Shown in pieces: positions 1 to 8,283 of a stretch of DNA of 64,000 nt. Position 1 is the first letter of the stretch. Every line of letters begins with the position of its first letter. Made by a program: the position numbers and the translations under genes. The DNA is from Salipiger pallidus (lineage in GTDB: Bacteria > Pseudomonadota > Alphaproteobacteria > Rhodobacterales > Rhodobacteraceae). The stretch spans positions 62,001 through 126,000 of the forward strand of contig NZ_BMJV01000011.1 in NCBI RefSeq assembly GCF_014643635.1. Direction: 5' to 3'. The notes under the pieces are model-generated. The model ran no database searches. It was not told where the DNA came from and saw only the letters and a list, made by a program, of their open reading frames with translations.

Positions 1-409
1 CCATGCCGTCCCGAAGATAGCCGAAGACCTCGTCCGGCATTGGATAGCGGAAGGTCGTCTGACTGCTCCCTAGCACCTCGCCGGTCAGGTTCATGACAAC
101 GAGGTCAGCCGACCGTCGCCCCAGTTTCAGCCCGAAGGACAGCGCCGCGTCGGGGTTGAGCGCCATGGGCACCGACGGTTTGCCGACCCGGCCCCGGCGG
201 GGATCGCGGCGCAGCAGGAACTCCTCGGCCTCGAGCCCGCGCAGGATGTTGGACACGGTCTGCGCCGACAGTCCCGTAAGCTCGGCGATGTCGCGGCCCG
301 GCAGCTCTCCGTAGCGCTGGATCATCGACAGGATCAGACGCTCGTTATAGGCGCGCACACCAACCTGGTTGGCACCGCCGCCAAGTGTCCGGATCTCGCA
401 GATCTCCAT
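1..409 (-). CDS. ROK-family transcriptional repressor (partial, C-terminus off the left edge)
   Basis: The minus-strand frame opens with ATG at 407-409 and is still open at base 1, giving about 136 N-terminal residues. It has a winged-helix start (residues 20-70, with LPGRDIAELTGLSAQTVSNI) followed by RRGRVGKPSVP, the linker typical of ROK repressors of the NagC/Mlc/XylR class, and then the start of the sugar-kinase-like fold. It is divergent from the frcBCA operon with only 170 bp between, the usual place for the local repressor, so it probably controls that operon in response to the imported sugar or its phosphate. The ligand cannot be read from the N-terminus alone. Confidence 0.85.
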   Translation of the reverse strand, partial: MEICEIRTLGGGANQVGVRAYNERLILSMIQRYGELPGRDIAELTGLSAQTVSNILRGLEAEEFLLRRDPRRGRVGKPSVPMALNPDAALSFGLKLGRRSADLVVMNLTGEVLGSSQTTFRYPMPDEVFGYLRDGM

Positions 410-454
410 GGGTCCGTCTCCGTCTGTAATGCTCGAAGCCTACTCTCCAGAGTT

Positions 455-475
455 AATAAATCAACTTTATTTATT
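455..475. promoter_or_regulatory. Candidate ROK repressor operator between the repressor and frcB
   Basis: The inverted repeat AATAAAT (455-461) / ATTTATT (469-475), with a 7-bp spacer, lies in an AT-rich patch (450-480) that contrasts with the GC-rich surroundings. AT-rich TTATT-type palindromes are the known target class of NagC/Mlc repressors, and this one sits in the divergent intergenic region. Binding is inferred. Confidence 0.45.
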
Positions 476-579
476 TATTGACGCGGCGCGAGTCGCGGCG
501 CTATGAACGCTGCCAATCCGCAAGAGGAAGCGGAGAGGCCCACCGGGCCGCATTCACATAGCGGGAGGAGGATATCCCA

Positions 580-1596
580 ATGAAAAAACTGCTGCCCTGC
601 AGCGCCATCGCGCTGGTGGCATCGGCCCTTGGCGCCCAGGCCCAGGAAGGCGCCAGCGCCTGCATCATCACCAAGACCGACACCAACCCGTTCTTCGTGA
701 AGATGCGCGAAGGCGCCTCTGCCATGGCCGAAGAGCTGGGCATGACCGTCAACGCCTACGCAGGCAAGGTCGACGGCGACAACGAAACACAAGTGGCCGC
801 GGTGGAAACCTGCATCGCCAACGGCGTCGACGGCATCCTCATCACTGCCTCCAGCACGTCGGCCATCGTGCCCTCGATCCAGCAGGCGCGCGATGCGGGC
901 ATCCTGGTGATCGCGCTCGACACCCCGCTCGATCCCATTGATGCGGCGGACATGACCTTTGCCACCGACAACTATCGTGCCGGTGAGCTGATCGGCCAAT
1001 GGGCCGCCGCCAGCCTCGGGGATGAGGCGGAGGATGCGCGCATCGCCTTCCTCGACCTCGACGTGAGCCAGCCGACCGTGGGGGTCTTGCGCGATCAGGG
1101 CTTCATGGAAGGTTTCGGCATCGACGTCGCGGACCCGAACAAATGGGGCGATGAGGATGACAGCCGCATCGTCGGCCATGACGTGACGCAAGGCAACGAA
1201 GAGGGTGGCCGCAAGGCGATGGAGAACCTGCTGGCGCAGGATCCCATGGTCAATGTGGTCTACACCATCAACGAACCCGCCGCAGCCGGTGCCTACGAGG
1301 CGCTGAAGGCCATCGGCCGCGAGAACGACGTGCTGATCGTCTCCGTCGACGGCGGTTGCCCCGGTGTCGAGAACATCGAGGCGGGCGTGATCGGCGCAAC
1401 CTCGCAGCAGTATCCGCTGCTCATGGCATCCAAGGGCATCGAGGCGATCGCCGCCTACGCCAAGGACGGCACCAAGCCGCAGGCCACCGAAGGCAAGAAC
1501 TTCTTTGACACCGGCGTTGCGCTGGTGACGGACCAGCCCGCCGAGGGGGTGGAGTCGATCTCCGTCGCTGAGGGTCTGGAGAAATGCTGGGGCTGA
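580..1596 (+). CDS. frcB: Periplasmic sugar-binding protein of an ABC importer (FrcB-like)
   Basis: This 338-residue protein starts with a Sec signal peptide ([21 protein letters not shown]). The mature part is a type-1 periplasmic binding fold of the ribose/fructose group. The segments [45 protein letters not shown] and SVDGGCPGV, and the ending LEKCWG, match my memory of Sinorhizobium FrcB closely. It delivers fructose (in rhizobia also ribose or mannose) to FrcC/FrcA. A GGAGGA ribosome site lies just upstream of the ATG. The gene is first in the operon and is followed by a hairpin, as is common for highly expressed binding proteins. Exact sugar specificity is inferred from similarity. Confidence 0.88.
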   Translation: MKKLLPCSAIALVASALGAQAQEGASACIITKTDTNPFFVKMREGASAMAEELGMTVNAYAGKVDGDNETQVAAVETCIANGVDGILITASSTSAIVPSIQQARDAGILVIALDTPLDPIDAADMTFATDNYRAGELIGQWAAASLGDEAEDARIAFLDLDVSQPTVGVLRDQGFMEGFGIDVADPNKWGDEDDSRIVGHDVTQGNEEGGRKAMENLLAQDPMVNVVYTINEPAAAGAYEALKAIGRENDVLIVSVDGGCPGVENIEAGVIGATSQQYPLLMASKGIEAIAAYAKDGTKPQATEGKNFFDTGVALVTDQPAEGVESISVAEGLEKCWG

Positions 1597-1604
1597 CCCC
1601 GGCG

Positions 1605-1629
1605 GGCCCGTCCCCTGCCGGGGCGGGCC
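1605..1629 (+). terminator. Intercistronic hairpin after frcB
   Basis: Arms 1605-1614 (GGCCCGTCCC) and 1620-1629 (GGGGCGGGCC) pair over 10 bp with one G-U, with a 5-base loop and no T-run. A second palindrome (GCCCGGGC twice, 1655-1662 and 1667-1674) directly precedes the AGGAGG of frcC. Such hairpins usually stabilise the binding-protein mRNA or reduce read-through into the permease gene. Confidence 0.5.
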
Positions 1630-1688
1630 GACCCCTGCCAAACTGACAGCAAGCGCCCGGGCGGTGGCCCGGGCAGGAGGGCAATTGC

Positions 1689-2759
1689 ATGGCCAGCTCG
1701 GATCACTACGAAGACGTTGTCCGAACCCGTAGCGAAGAACGCTTCGCAGAGTTCGATCAAGGAGGGAAAGGGCCGGTCGCGCGTCTGCATGACGTGCTGC
1801 ACAGCACCCCCGCCATCGTGCCGCTGATCGTTCTGGTCAGTGCCTGCGTGGTGTTCGGGCTGGTGCTCGGGTCGAAGTTCTTTTCGCCCTTCGCCCTGAC
1901 GCTGATTTTGCAGCAGGTGCAGATCGTCGGCGTCCTTGCGGCGGCGCAGGCGCTTATCATCCTTACCGCCGGGATTGACCTCTCGGTGGGGGCCATCGCG
2001 GTGCTCTGTTCGGTGGTGATGGGCCAGGTGACCTTCCGCTACGGCGTGCCAGCGGGCCTCGCCGTGCCCATCGGGCTGGCCTGCGGCACCGCCATCGGCG
2101 CGATCAACGGCTGGCTGGTCAGCCGCGTGAAACTGCCACCCTTCATTGTGACGCTGGGCATGTGGCAGATCGTGCTGGCGGTGAACTACCTTTATTCCGC
2201 CAACGAGACCATCCGCGCGCAGGACATCGAGGCGCAGGCACCGTTCCTGCAGTTCCTCGGGGCCAAGGTAAACGTGGGCGGCGCGGTCTTCACCCTCGGG
2301 GTGCTGCTGATGCTCGTCCTCGTGCTGGTACTGGCCTATGCGCTGCGCTCGACCGCATGGGGCCGGCATGTCTATGCCGTGGGCGATGATCCCGAGGCCG
2401 CGCAACTGGCGGGCGTCGACCGTCACCGCACCATCATGTCGGTCTACATGCTGGTTGGCTTCATCTGCGGTCTTGCGGGCTGGGTGATGATCGGGCGCTT
2501 CGGATCGGTGTCGCCTTCGGCCACCACCGGCGTCATCGGCAACATCCAGGCAATCACTGCGGTGGTGATCGGGGGCATCTCGCTCTTTGGTGGGCGCGGC
2601 TCGATCCTCGGGGCCTTCTTCGGGGCGCTCATCGTGGGTGTGTTCGAACTGGGCCTGCGCATGGCCGGGGCGGACCCGCAGTGGACCTATCTTCTCATCG
2701 GTGTGCTCATCATCGCCGCCGTGACTATCGACCAGTGGATCAGGAAGGTGACAGCATGA
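1689..2759 (+). CDS. frcC: Sugar ABC transporter permease (FrcC-like)
   Basis: This 356-residue inner-membrane protein of the RbsC/BPD_transp_2 family has a roughly 40-residue hydrophilic N-terminus and then about ten hydrophobic segments. Family marks include ILTAGIDLSVGAI, KLPPFIVTLGM, the EAA-type loop VYAVGDDPEAAQLAGV and the late GGISLFGGRGS turn. It forms the translocation channel for the FrcB ligand. The ribosome site is AGGAGG at 1675-1680. Its stop codon overlaps the frcA start (ATGA), indicating translational coupling. Confidence 0.88.
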   Translation: MASSDHYEDVVRTRSEERFAEFDQGGKGPVARLHDVLHSTPAIVPLIVLVSACVVFGLVLGSKFFSPFALTLILQQVQIVGVLAAAQALIILTAGIDLSVGAIAVLCSVVMGQVTFRYGVPAGLAVPIGLACGTAIGAINGWLVSRVKLPPFIVTLGMWQIVLAVNYLYSANETIRAQDIEAQAPFLQFLGAKVNVGGAVFTLGVLLMLVLVLVLAYALRSTAWGRHVYAVGDDPEAAQLAGVDRHRTIMSVYMLVGFICGLAGWVMIGRFGSVSPSATTGVIGNIQAITAVVIGGISLFGGRGSILGAFFGALIVGVFELGLRMAGADPQWTYLLIGVLIIAAVTIDQWIRKVTA

Positions 2760-3535
2760 CCCGGCCCGTTCTCGAAGCCCGCGGACTCGTCAAGCGCTAC
2801 GGCAAGGTGACCGCGCTCGACCATTGCGATTTCGACCTCATGCCCGGCGAGATCCTTGCCGTGATCGGTGACAACGGCGCGGGCAAGTCGACCCTCATCA
2901 AGGCGCTGTCGGGCGCGATCCAGCCCGACGAGGGTGAGATCAAACTTGAGGGCAGCCCGGTGCGTTTTACCTCCCCCAACGACGCCCGCGCCGAGGGCAT
3001 CGAGACGGTCTATCAGACCCTTGCCATGTCGCCGGCGCTGTCCATCGCCGACAACATGTTCATGGGGCGCGAGCTGCGGATGCCCGGCGTGATGGGGCAG
3101 GTCTTCCGCCGCCTCGACCGGCGCAAGATGGAGGAGTTCTCGCGCCAGAAGTTGGCGGACCTCGGCCTGATGACCATCCAGAACATCAATCAGCCGGTAG
3201 AGACCTTGTCGGGCGGCCAGCGGCAGGGGGTCGCGGTGGCCCGGGCGGCGGCCTTCGGATCGCGCGTGGTGATCCTTGATGAGCCGACGGCGGCCCTCGG
3301 CGTCAAGGAAAGCCGCCGCGTGCTCGACCTCATCCAGGAGGTGCGGTCGCGCGGGATCCCGATTATCCTCATCTCGCACAACATGCCGCATGTGTTCGAG
3401 GTGGCCGACCGGGTGCACGTGCATCGCCTTGGCAAGCGCCTCTGCGTGATTGATCCGAAGGAACATTCCATGTCGGATGCGGTGGCCTACATGACCGGCG
3501 CCGCAGTGCCAGACGCGGTGGCGGAACCCGCCTGA
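2756..3535 (+). CDS. frcA: Sugar ABC transporter ATPase (FrcA-like, single ABC domain)
   Basis: The ATG at 2756 overlaps the frcC stop; the longer frame upstream is a read-back into frcC. The 259-residue product has Walker A GDNGAGKST, signature LSGGQRQGVAVARA, Walker B VVILDEPTAALG and the H-loop ILISHNM. Unlike RbsA or XylG it is one ABC module, matching the single-domain FrcA of rhizobial fructose transporters, so it must act as a homodimer. No fructokinase gene (frcK) follows; the operon ends at a GC hairpin. Confidence 0.88.
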   Translation: MTRPVLEARGLVKRYGKVTALDHCDFDLMPGEILAVIGDNGAGKSTLIKALSGAIQPDEGEIKLEGSPVRFTSPNDARAEGIETVYQTLAMSPALSIADNMFMGRELRMPGVMGQVFRRLDRRKMEEFSRQKLADLGLMTIQNINQPVETLSGGQRQGVAVARAAAFGSRVVILDEPTAALGVKESRRVLDLIQEVRSRGIPIILISHNMPHVFEVADRVHVHRLGKRLCVIDPKEHSMSDAVAYMTGAAVPDAVAEPA

Positions 3536-3560
3536 GGCCGGACGTCCCCAACGCCTGACT

Positions 3561-3585
3561 GCGCCGCCCGTCCCCCGGGCGGCGC
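3561..3585 (+). terminator. Probable terminator hairpin after frcBCA
   Basis: Perfect 10-bp arms GCGCCGCCCG (3561-3570) and CGGGCGGCGC (3576-3585) flank a 5-base loop, 26 bp after the frcA stop. There is no T-tract, so termination strength is uncertain. It could also serve the converging remnant on the other strand. Confidence 0.55.
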
Positions 3586-3591
3586 ATGTGG

Positions 3592-4030
3592 TTTCAGCGG
3601 ATGCGGATGGTGGTGCCCGAGCCATCATCGTGGAGGTGCCGCGTGCCGGGAACGCTCGGCTCCTGCGCCGCGAAATCGAGGCCCGTCTCACGCTCGCGCC
3701 GGGGTCCGGCCCCGACGCTCACCTGCTCGCTGATCTCAATGTGGTGGTTGCAGCCCCCGCTGGACAAGAACAGCGCCCGTCGCGGGTGGGGATCCCCGAC
3801 CTTGAGGTGGCCTGCGGCGCACCGGTCCGGACCGGCAGCGGCAGGTCGGGCGAGCCCATGATCTCGTCCACGTCCAGCGGTTCGGCGCCATTATGCACCT
3901 CGCCATCCCGCCAACTCCGGTCTTGCTTGGGAGGGTGGGCGTAGATCGCGATGCCGTTGTCCTCGCGGTCGGTCAGGTCGTTGCTTCGCACGCCCGGTGG
4001 TTGGCGACCCGTCCACGGGCAGCCCTGTGA
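3592..4030 (-). pseudogene. Decayed VOC/glyoxalase-family ring-cleavage-type dioxygenase
   Basis: In pieces across minus-strand frames one can read a C-terminal VOC module: RVANHRACEA (for the usual DHGVSEAL), LTDREDNGIAIYAHPP (for DPDGNGIELYADRP), EPLDVDEIMG, and RRALFLSSGGCNHHI (the GGYHHHIG metal-site region), ending GTTIRIR and a stop at 3592-3594. At least two frameshifts are needed to join these, no start codon is preserved and the N-terminal half is missing. This is a remnant, not a gene. The original was probably a CatE-type extradiol dioxygenase or glyoxalase. Confidence 0.6.
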
Positions 4031-4046
4031 TCACCACCACTGAAAT

Positions 4047-4199
4047 CTAGCGTGCCAGATATTGCCGCGTGGGCAGACGGAAGGCGGTGTGCAAGCCGTT
4101 CTGGTACAACCCCGCCAGCGACAGGCCCTTCTGTTCGCGCAACGACCCCGGTGTAAACTTGCGGAAGCCCATCCGGATGGTATCGGCCGCCGGGGACAT
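4047..4199 (-). pseudogene. Short conserved-looking 50-codon frame, probably a gene tail
   Basis: The minus-strand frame from ATG (4197-4199) to TAG (4047-4049) encodes 50 residues with protein-like composition (GFRKFTPGSLREQKGLS, NGLHTAFRLPTRQYLAR). The same frame stays open a further 26 bases upstream to a TGA at 4226-4228. The last 38 residues read like the C-terminal end of a larger enzyme, but I do not recognise the family. The neighbouring VOC remnant favours a gene tail left after decay. Confidence 0.3.
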
Positions 4200-4505
4200 C
4201 TCGCGCGGTCCAAGCGCCTCCCGGTATCAGCCTGAGCAACGATCGCGGCCTCAGCGCCTGGAAAAGGCGGGCACGCAAAGCTGGTTGGATTAATGGACAT
4301 GATCTTCGAGTTCTGGTGGGTGCGGGCGCCGTGCGGCGAGGCATGAAAACAGGGCCAGAACGCAAGAGCGTCCGGGATGTGGGACAGAAGATCAGACGCG
4401 TGGCGGCTTTGGGCCCAGCAGGATCGTGCGGCCCGAGCGCCAGTGCGGCCAGTCTGCAAAGGCCGGCGCTGCAGGTGCAACGCCGCGCCGGCCGAGACGG
4501 GGTGA
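4200..4505. other. Gap with no supported gene
   Basis: Open frames here are short and overlapping, with no ribosome site and no recognisable motif. The stretch lies between two minus-strand reading frames and probably holds further decayed sequence upstream of the 4047-4199 remnant. Confidence 0.4.
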
Positions 4506-5855
4506 TCAGGCGATCTGGCGCTGGCGGCGCAGCAGCCAGACGATGATCTCGACGACTGCAAGCACCAGCATCGACACCCCCACCAGTGGGAAGAAGACGC
4601 CCGCGATCACCGCCATTACCAGCAGCCCGCGCGGGATGCGCCAGTCCGCCGGGACCTGCGGCACGCCGATGCGGCCCGAGGGGCGGCGCTTCCACCACAT
4701 GGTGGCGGCGGACACGCACATGGCCACCATGGCAAGGCAGGTCAGCAGCAGCACGATTTGGTTCACCAGCCCGAACTCCTGTCCCATGTGGACGCTTACA
4801 CCCCATTCGGCCCAGCGGCCCAGCGTGCCTAGATCCTCGAAGCCAGCGTCGTAAAGCACCTCGCCGCTGTACTGATCAAGGTGGATCACCCGCTCGTCCG
4901 TGATGTCGTCCGGGTAGACCGAGGCGGTGAAGACGCCGGTGGCACCTTTGGGCATGGAAACGCTGTAGCCCGGCACGAGGCCCAGCCTCTCGACAGTGGA
5001 GACCACGGTATCAAGGCCTTGCGGCACCCCTTCGGCGGCCGTGGAGAGCGGCACGGGCTGCTGCTCCATGATCCACGGCGCGCGGTCCACCGCGTCGCCC
5101 ACGGGTTCGGTCGACACCGGGATCTTCGACCAGTAGCCATCGGGCATGCCCAGCCCAATTGCATAGGCGGTATCGTAGAATTTGGCCCCCCAGACGCCGG
5201 ACCACGGCAGGCCGGTCATGGCGAGGAACACGATGAACCCTGCTGTATAGAGGCCTGTCACCGCGTGCAGATCGCGCCACCAGGGCCGGCCCCGGGCAGC
5301 CTTGATGCGCACCGTGCCGACATTGCGGCCACGCGGCATCCACAGGTAGAGACCGGTCCCCACCAGAAGGACCATCCAGCCTGCCGCCAGTTCGATCAGC
5401 CGGTTGCCGAGCCAGCCGACATATTCCAGCGAATGCAGCTTGCGCACCACGAACATGGCCGGGCTGCCGGCGGCGCCGCCATCCCACAGCGTGCCAAGCA
5501 CGTTTCCGGTGTAGGGATCGACATAGACGGTGTCGCGCAGACCGTCTGCGCCGGTGATGTCCACCTCGGCGCTACGGTCCGGCGTCTGGGCAGGGGTGTA
5601 GGCCCGGAGGGTGCCGGGATGGGCGTCAAGCGCTGCAGCAGTTATCTGCGAGGGGGCGAGCGCTGTCTCTCCCGCTTCGACGAAGCGCAGGGGCGCGTGG
5701 GCCGCGTCGTTGATCTCGTCCTTGAAGATGTAGATGCCGCCGGTGATGGCGAGGATCAGCATGAAGGGCAGGACAAGCAGCCCTGCGATGAAATGCCAGC
5801 GCCACACGGCGCGGTACAGCGCGGCGCTTGCCGCACGTTGGGTTAGGTCGGTCAT
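4506..5855 (-). CDS. PepSY-associated TM protein (PiuB-like, iron-regulated)
   Basis: This 449-residue inner-membrane protein has a first TM helix near residues 21-43 (LLVLPFMLILAITGGIYIF), a periplasmic PepSY domain, a TM pair around 150-215 with the conserved histidines RKLHSLEYVG and WWRDLHAVTG, a second periplasmic part, and a TM near 365-385 (VSVHMGQEFGLVNQ) followed by C-terminal helices. The paired His residues in TM helices fit haem or metal coordination. Family members are reductases or energy couplers for siderophore-iron or copper uptake, usually beside a TonB-dependent receptor; none is present here. The small Cys/His protein just upstream is a frequent partner. Confidence 0.8.
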   Translation of the reverse strand: MTDLTQRAASAALYRAVWRWHFIAGLLVLPFMLILAITGGIYIFKDEINDAAHAPLRFVEAGETALAPSQITAAALDAHPGTLRAYTPAQTPDRSAEVDITGADGLRDTVYVDPYTGNVLGTLWDGGAAGSPAMFVVRKLHSLEYVGWLGNRLIELAAGWMVLLVGTGLYLWMPRGRNVGTVRIKAARGRPWWRDLHAVTGLYTAGFIVFLAMTGLPWSGVWGAKFYDTAYAIGLGMPDGYWSKIPVSTEPVGDAVDRAPWIMEQQPVPLSTAAEGVPQGLDTVVSTVERLGLVPGYSVSMPKGATGVFTASVYPDDITDERVIHLDQYSGEVLYDAGFEDLGTLGRWAEWGVSVHMGQEFGLVNQIVLLLTCLAMVAMCVSAATMWWKRRPSGRIGVPQVPADWRIPRGLLVMAVIAGVFFPLVGVSMLVLAVVEIIVWLLRRQRQIA

Positions 5856-5938
5856 GATACCATTCCGATTGGCCCGCCTGTGGGAGGCGGGTATTGCAGG
5901 GCGGCCTCGAAGGCGGGGAAAAAGGAAGACAGGTTGGA

Positions 5939-6286
5939 TCAGGCCTGTTCCGGTGGCGCCCGCGTCGAATGGTTGATGTTGCGCGCCTGCGCCGCCCGGT
6001 GCAGCGAGCGGCCCTGCCGCCAGTCATCATGCGGCACGTACAGGAAAACGGAGTGTCCGGGCCGCAGGGCAGGGGCCTCGGGCAGACCATGACAGAACGG
6101 GCAGCGGTGGTCATGCGATGCCTCGCCGGTGCACAGGTCGTGAACCCCGTGGCCGTAGCTTAGCGTGAAGGCTTCGCGCTCGGCGCTGCCCCGGTCCGGA
6201 GCCATCATCGCAGCTGACGTCATTCCGGTCACGGCCATGAAGAGGCCGAGCAGGATCGCCGGTAGGGATGGAAGCTGCGTGATCAT
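5939..6286 (-). CDS. Small secreted Cys/His protein, DUF2946-like
   Basis: The ATG at 6284-6286 gives 115 residues; the longer frame begins with arginine-rich non-coding sequence. The N-terminus (MITQLPSLPAILLGLFMAV) is a signal peptide or anchor. The body holds HDLCTGE and HDHRCPFCHG, the CPxC/His signature I associate with DUF2946 proteins found next to PepSY and copper or iron uptake genes. It lies 83 bp upstream of the PepSY gene on the same strand, so the two are probably co-transcribed. A periplasmic metal-handling role is inferred. Confidence 0.6.
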   Translation of the reverse strand: MITQLPSLPAILLGLFMAVTGMTSAAMMAPDRGSAEREAFTLSYGHGVHDLCTGEASHDHRCPFCHGLPEAPALRPGHSVFLYVPHDDWRQGRSLHRAAQARNINHSTRAPPEQA

Positions 6287-6351
6287 CCTTGAGCTGATGC
6301 CACGGCTGCGCCCGCGAGGGAAGTGGGGCGCATGGCCACAGGCAAGGCGGA

Positions 6352-6798
6352 TCAGCCCCGCGCCGCCATCACCACGGTCGAGACATAGACCTGCACCGGC
6401 GCATCCTCCTGATTGTACGTCACGCAGCGGATGCGCACGATGCCCCGATCCGGCTTGCTTTGCGAGACGCGGGCGGACAGGATCTCGATCTCGGCACGCA
6501 GGGTGTCGCCGGGGTAGACCGGGCGGGGCCATTTCAGCTCGTCCATGCCGGCCCCGATGCTGCCGCCTGTGGGGCGGAAGGGACTATCCACGTAAAGCCG
6601 CATGGTCATGGCGGCGGTGTGCCAGCCGCTCGCGGCCATGCGTCCGAAGATGCTGCTCCGCCCGGCTTCTTCGTCAAGGTGGAAGGGCTGCGGGTCGAAA
6701 TCGGCGGCAAAGGCGCGGACTTCGTCCGCATCCACCAGCTTGGTGCCCGTGCGGAACACCTGCCCGACCTTCAGATCCTCGACATATAACTCTTTCAT
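6352..6798 (-). CDS. MaoC-family (hot-dog fold) dehydratase
   Basis: This 148-residue protein starts at ATG 6796-6798, preceded by GGGCAGGCGG. It reads as a single hot-dog domain: YVEDLKVGQVF at the N-terminus, then the hydratase-2-like motif FDPQPFHLDEEAG (catalytic Asp and His), followed by SGWHTAAMTMRL and GIVRIRCVTYNQ. Members hydrate enoyl-CoA esters or act on C5 acyl-CoAs such as mesaconyl-CoA. It stands alone upstream of the DUF2946-like gene and divergent from the MFS gene, so the substrate cannot be assigned. Confidence 0.82.
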   Translation of the reverse strand: MKELYVEDLKVGQVFRTGTKLVDADEVRAFAADFDPQPFHLDEEAGRSSIFGRMAASGWHTAAMTMRLYVDSPFRPTGGSIGAGMDELKWPRPVYPGDTLRAEIEILSARVSQSKPDRGIVRIRCVTYNQEDAPVQVYVSTVVMAARG

Positions 6799-6960
6799 CC
6801 GCCTGCCCTTTCCTGCGTCGCGGCAGACCGTCCCCCGGCAGGGCAGGGGCGTCAAGGCAGCCGCGGCCTTCGTGACGCAGCGATCCTTGTCATTCGTACC
6901 GTTTGCGCACAAACATCGCGTCATTCCCTCCATCCCGTTAGCACCATCAAGGGAGCAGAC

Positions 6961-8112
6961 ATGCCGGCCATCATCACCCCGTGGCGCGCCGTTGCCGCCG
7001 CCTTCGCCCTGAACGGAATCCTTCTGGGCTGCTGGGCCTCGCGGATTCCGGCGGTGGTCTCGGACCTCGAGCTCAGTGAGAGCGCGCTTGGCGTGCTGTT
7101 GCTGTTCATGGGGGTGGGGGCGTTGGTGTCCTTCCCGGTAGCGGGACGGCTGTCGGACCACTTCGGCGCGGTGCGGGTCGCGCGATGGATCGCAGCGGCC
7201 TGCCTGCTGTCCATCGTGCTGGTTGGGCTTTCCGGGACGACCGCGCTTATGGCGGGCGCGCTGCTGTTCTTCGGGATGTGCCATGGGGCCATGGATGTCA
7301 CAATGAACAGCTGGGCCAGCGAGGTCGAACGCCACATGGCCCGCCCGGTCATGTCATCCTTCCACGCCATGTGGAGCCTTGGCGCCGGGCTTGGCGCTGC
7401 CGGAGGCTACCTCGCCACGTCGACAGAAACCGGCGTAGCGCTGCACTTCACCCTCGCGGCGCTGGTGACCGGAGCAGTGTTCGGTCCGTTCCTTGCGCTG
7501 CGGTGGTCTTCGGTGATCCGTCGCAGCGTGCGGACGGGAGCGGTGTTCGCGTTGCCGCGCGGGCCGCTGATCGCCGTGGGGGTCGTGGCGCTTGGCTCGG
7601 GCCTCGGCGAGGGCGCGGTGACGGACTGGAGCGCGGTGTTCCTGCGCGATGCGCTCGGTGCCGACGAGAGCCGCGCGACGCTGGGCTTTGCCGTATTCTC
7701 GGTCACCATGGTTGCAATGCGCCTGTGCGCGGGCCCGATGATCGAGCGGCTCGGGCCGGTGACGGTGGCGCGGACGGGCGGTATCGTGGCGGCGGCGGGT
7801 TACCTTTTGTGCGTCCTGACCCCGGCGCCATGGGTTGGGCTTGCGGGCTTCATGCTGGTGGGGGTCGGCCTTGCGGCGGTGGTGCCCATGGCCTTCAGCC
7901 GCGCCGCCAACGACCCCGAGATCCCGGCAGGGCAGGCCATCGCCTCGGTGGCAACGCTGGGCTATGGCGCGATGCTGCTCGGCCCGCCTGCCATCGGCTT
8001 CATCGCCCATGCCACATCGCTCCGGGTGGCATTCCTCGTGGTTGCGATCTGCGCGGCGCTCATTGCGGTACTGGCGGGATCGCTACGGGCACCGGGCCTC
8101 GGCCGGGACTAG
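6961..8112 (+). CDS. MFS transporter, YbjJ-like
   Basis: This 383-residue protein has about twelve hydrophobic helices. The first helix and loop (NGILLGCWASRIPAV), the loop 2-3 motif AGRLSDHFGAVRV and FFGMCHGAMDVTMNSWASEVE resemble the YbjJ/FucP-side branch of the MFS, whose members have been linked to sugar-related or amphiphilic compounds. An AAGGGAGCAG ribosome site precedes the ATG. It is a single-gene unit and converges with the GAPDH-like gene across 171 bp. Substrate unknown. Confidence 0.8.
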   Translation: MPAIITPWRAVAAAFALNGILLGCWASRIPAVVSDLELSESALGVLLLFMGVGALVSFPVAGRLSDHFGAVRVARWIAAACLLSIVLVGLSGTTALMAGALLFFGMCHGAMDVTMNSWASEVERHMARPVMSSFHAMWSLGAGLGAAGGYLATSTETGVALHFTLAALVTGAVFGPFLALRWSSVIRRSVRTGAVFALPRGPLIAVGVVALGSGLGEGAVTDWSAVFLRDALGADESRATLGFAVFSVTMVAMRLCAGPMIERLGPVTVARTGGIVAAAGYLLCVLTPAPWVGLAGFMLVGVGLAAVVPMAFSRAANDPEIPAGQAIASVATLGYGAMLLGPPAIGFIAHATSLRVAFLVVAICAALIAVLAGSLRAPGLGRD

Positions 8113-8283
8113 GCGCGACCGTCTACCGGGACCGCGACAGGCGGTTATGCTGCTGCTGCCCTGCTTGCCGCTAATACAACGGGGATATGTGCCTTGTGGT
8201 CAGGTCATAGGCTCATGGTCACGCGTCAGTCCTGACCCCGGCGCCCGCTTTGCATGGCCCTTCAGGCAGCTACATGACTGCGT

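Noticed and set aside
1455-2426. Long minus-strand open frame (323 codons) opposite frcB-frcC
   Set aside because: It is the mirror of strongly recognisable genes; its translation is rich in His, Arg and Asp-Gly with no family motif.
4880-5846. Plus-strand 321-codon frame opposite the PepSY gene
   Set aside because: It is a shadow of the PepSY gene; composition is His/Gly/Arg-rich with no motif.
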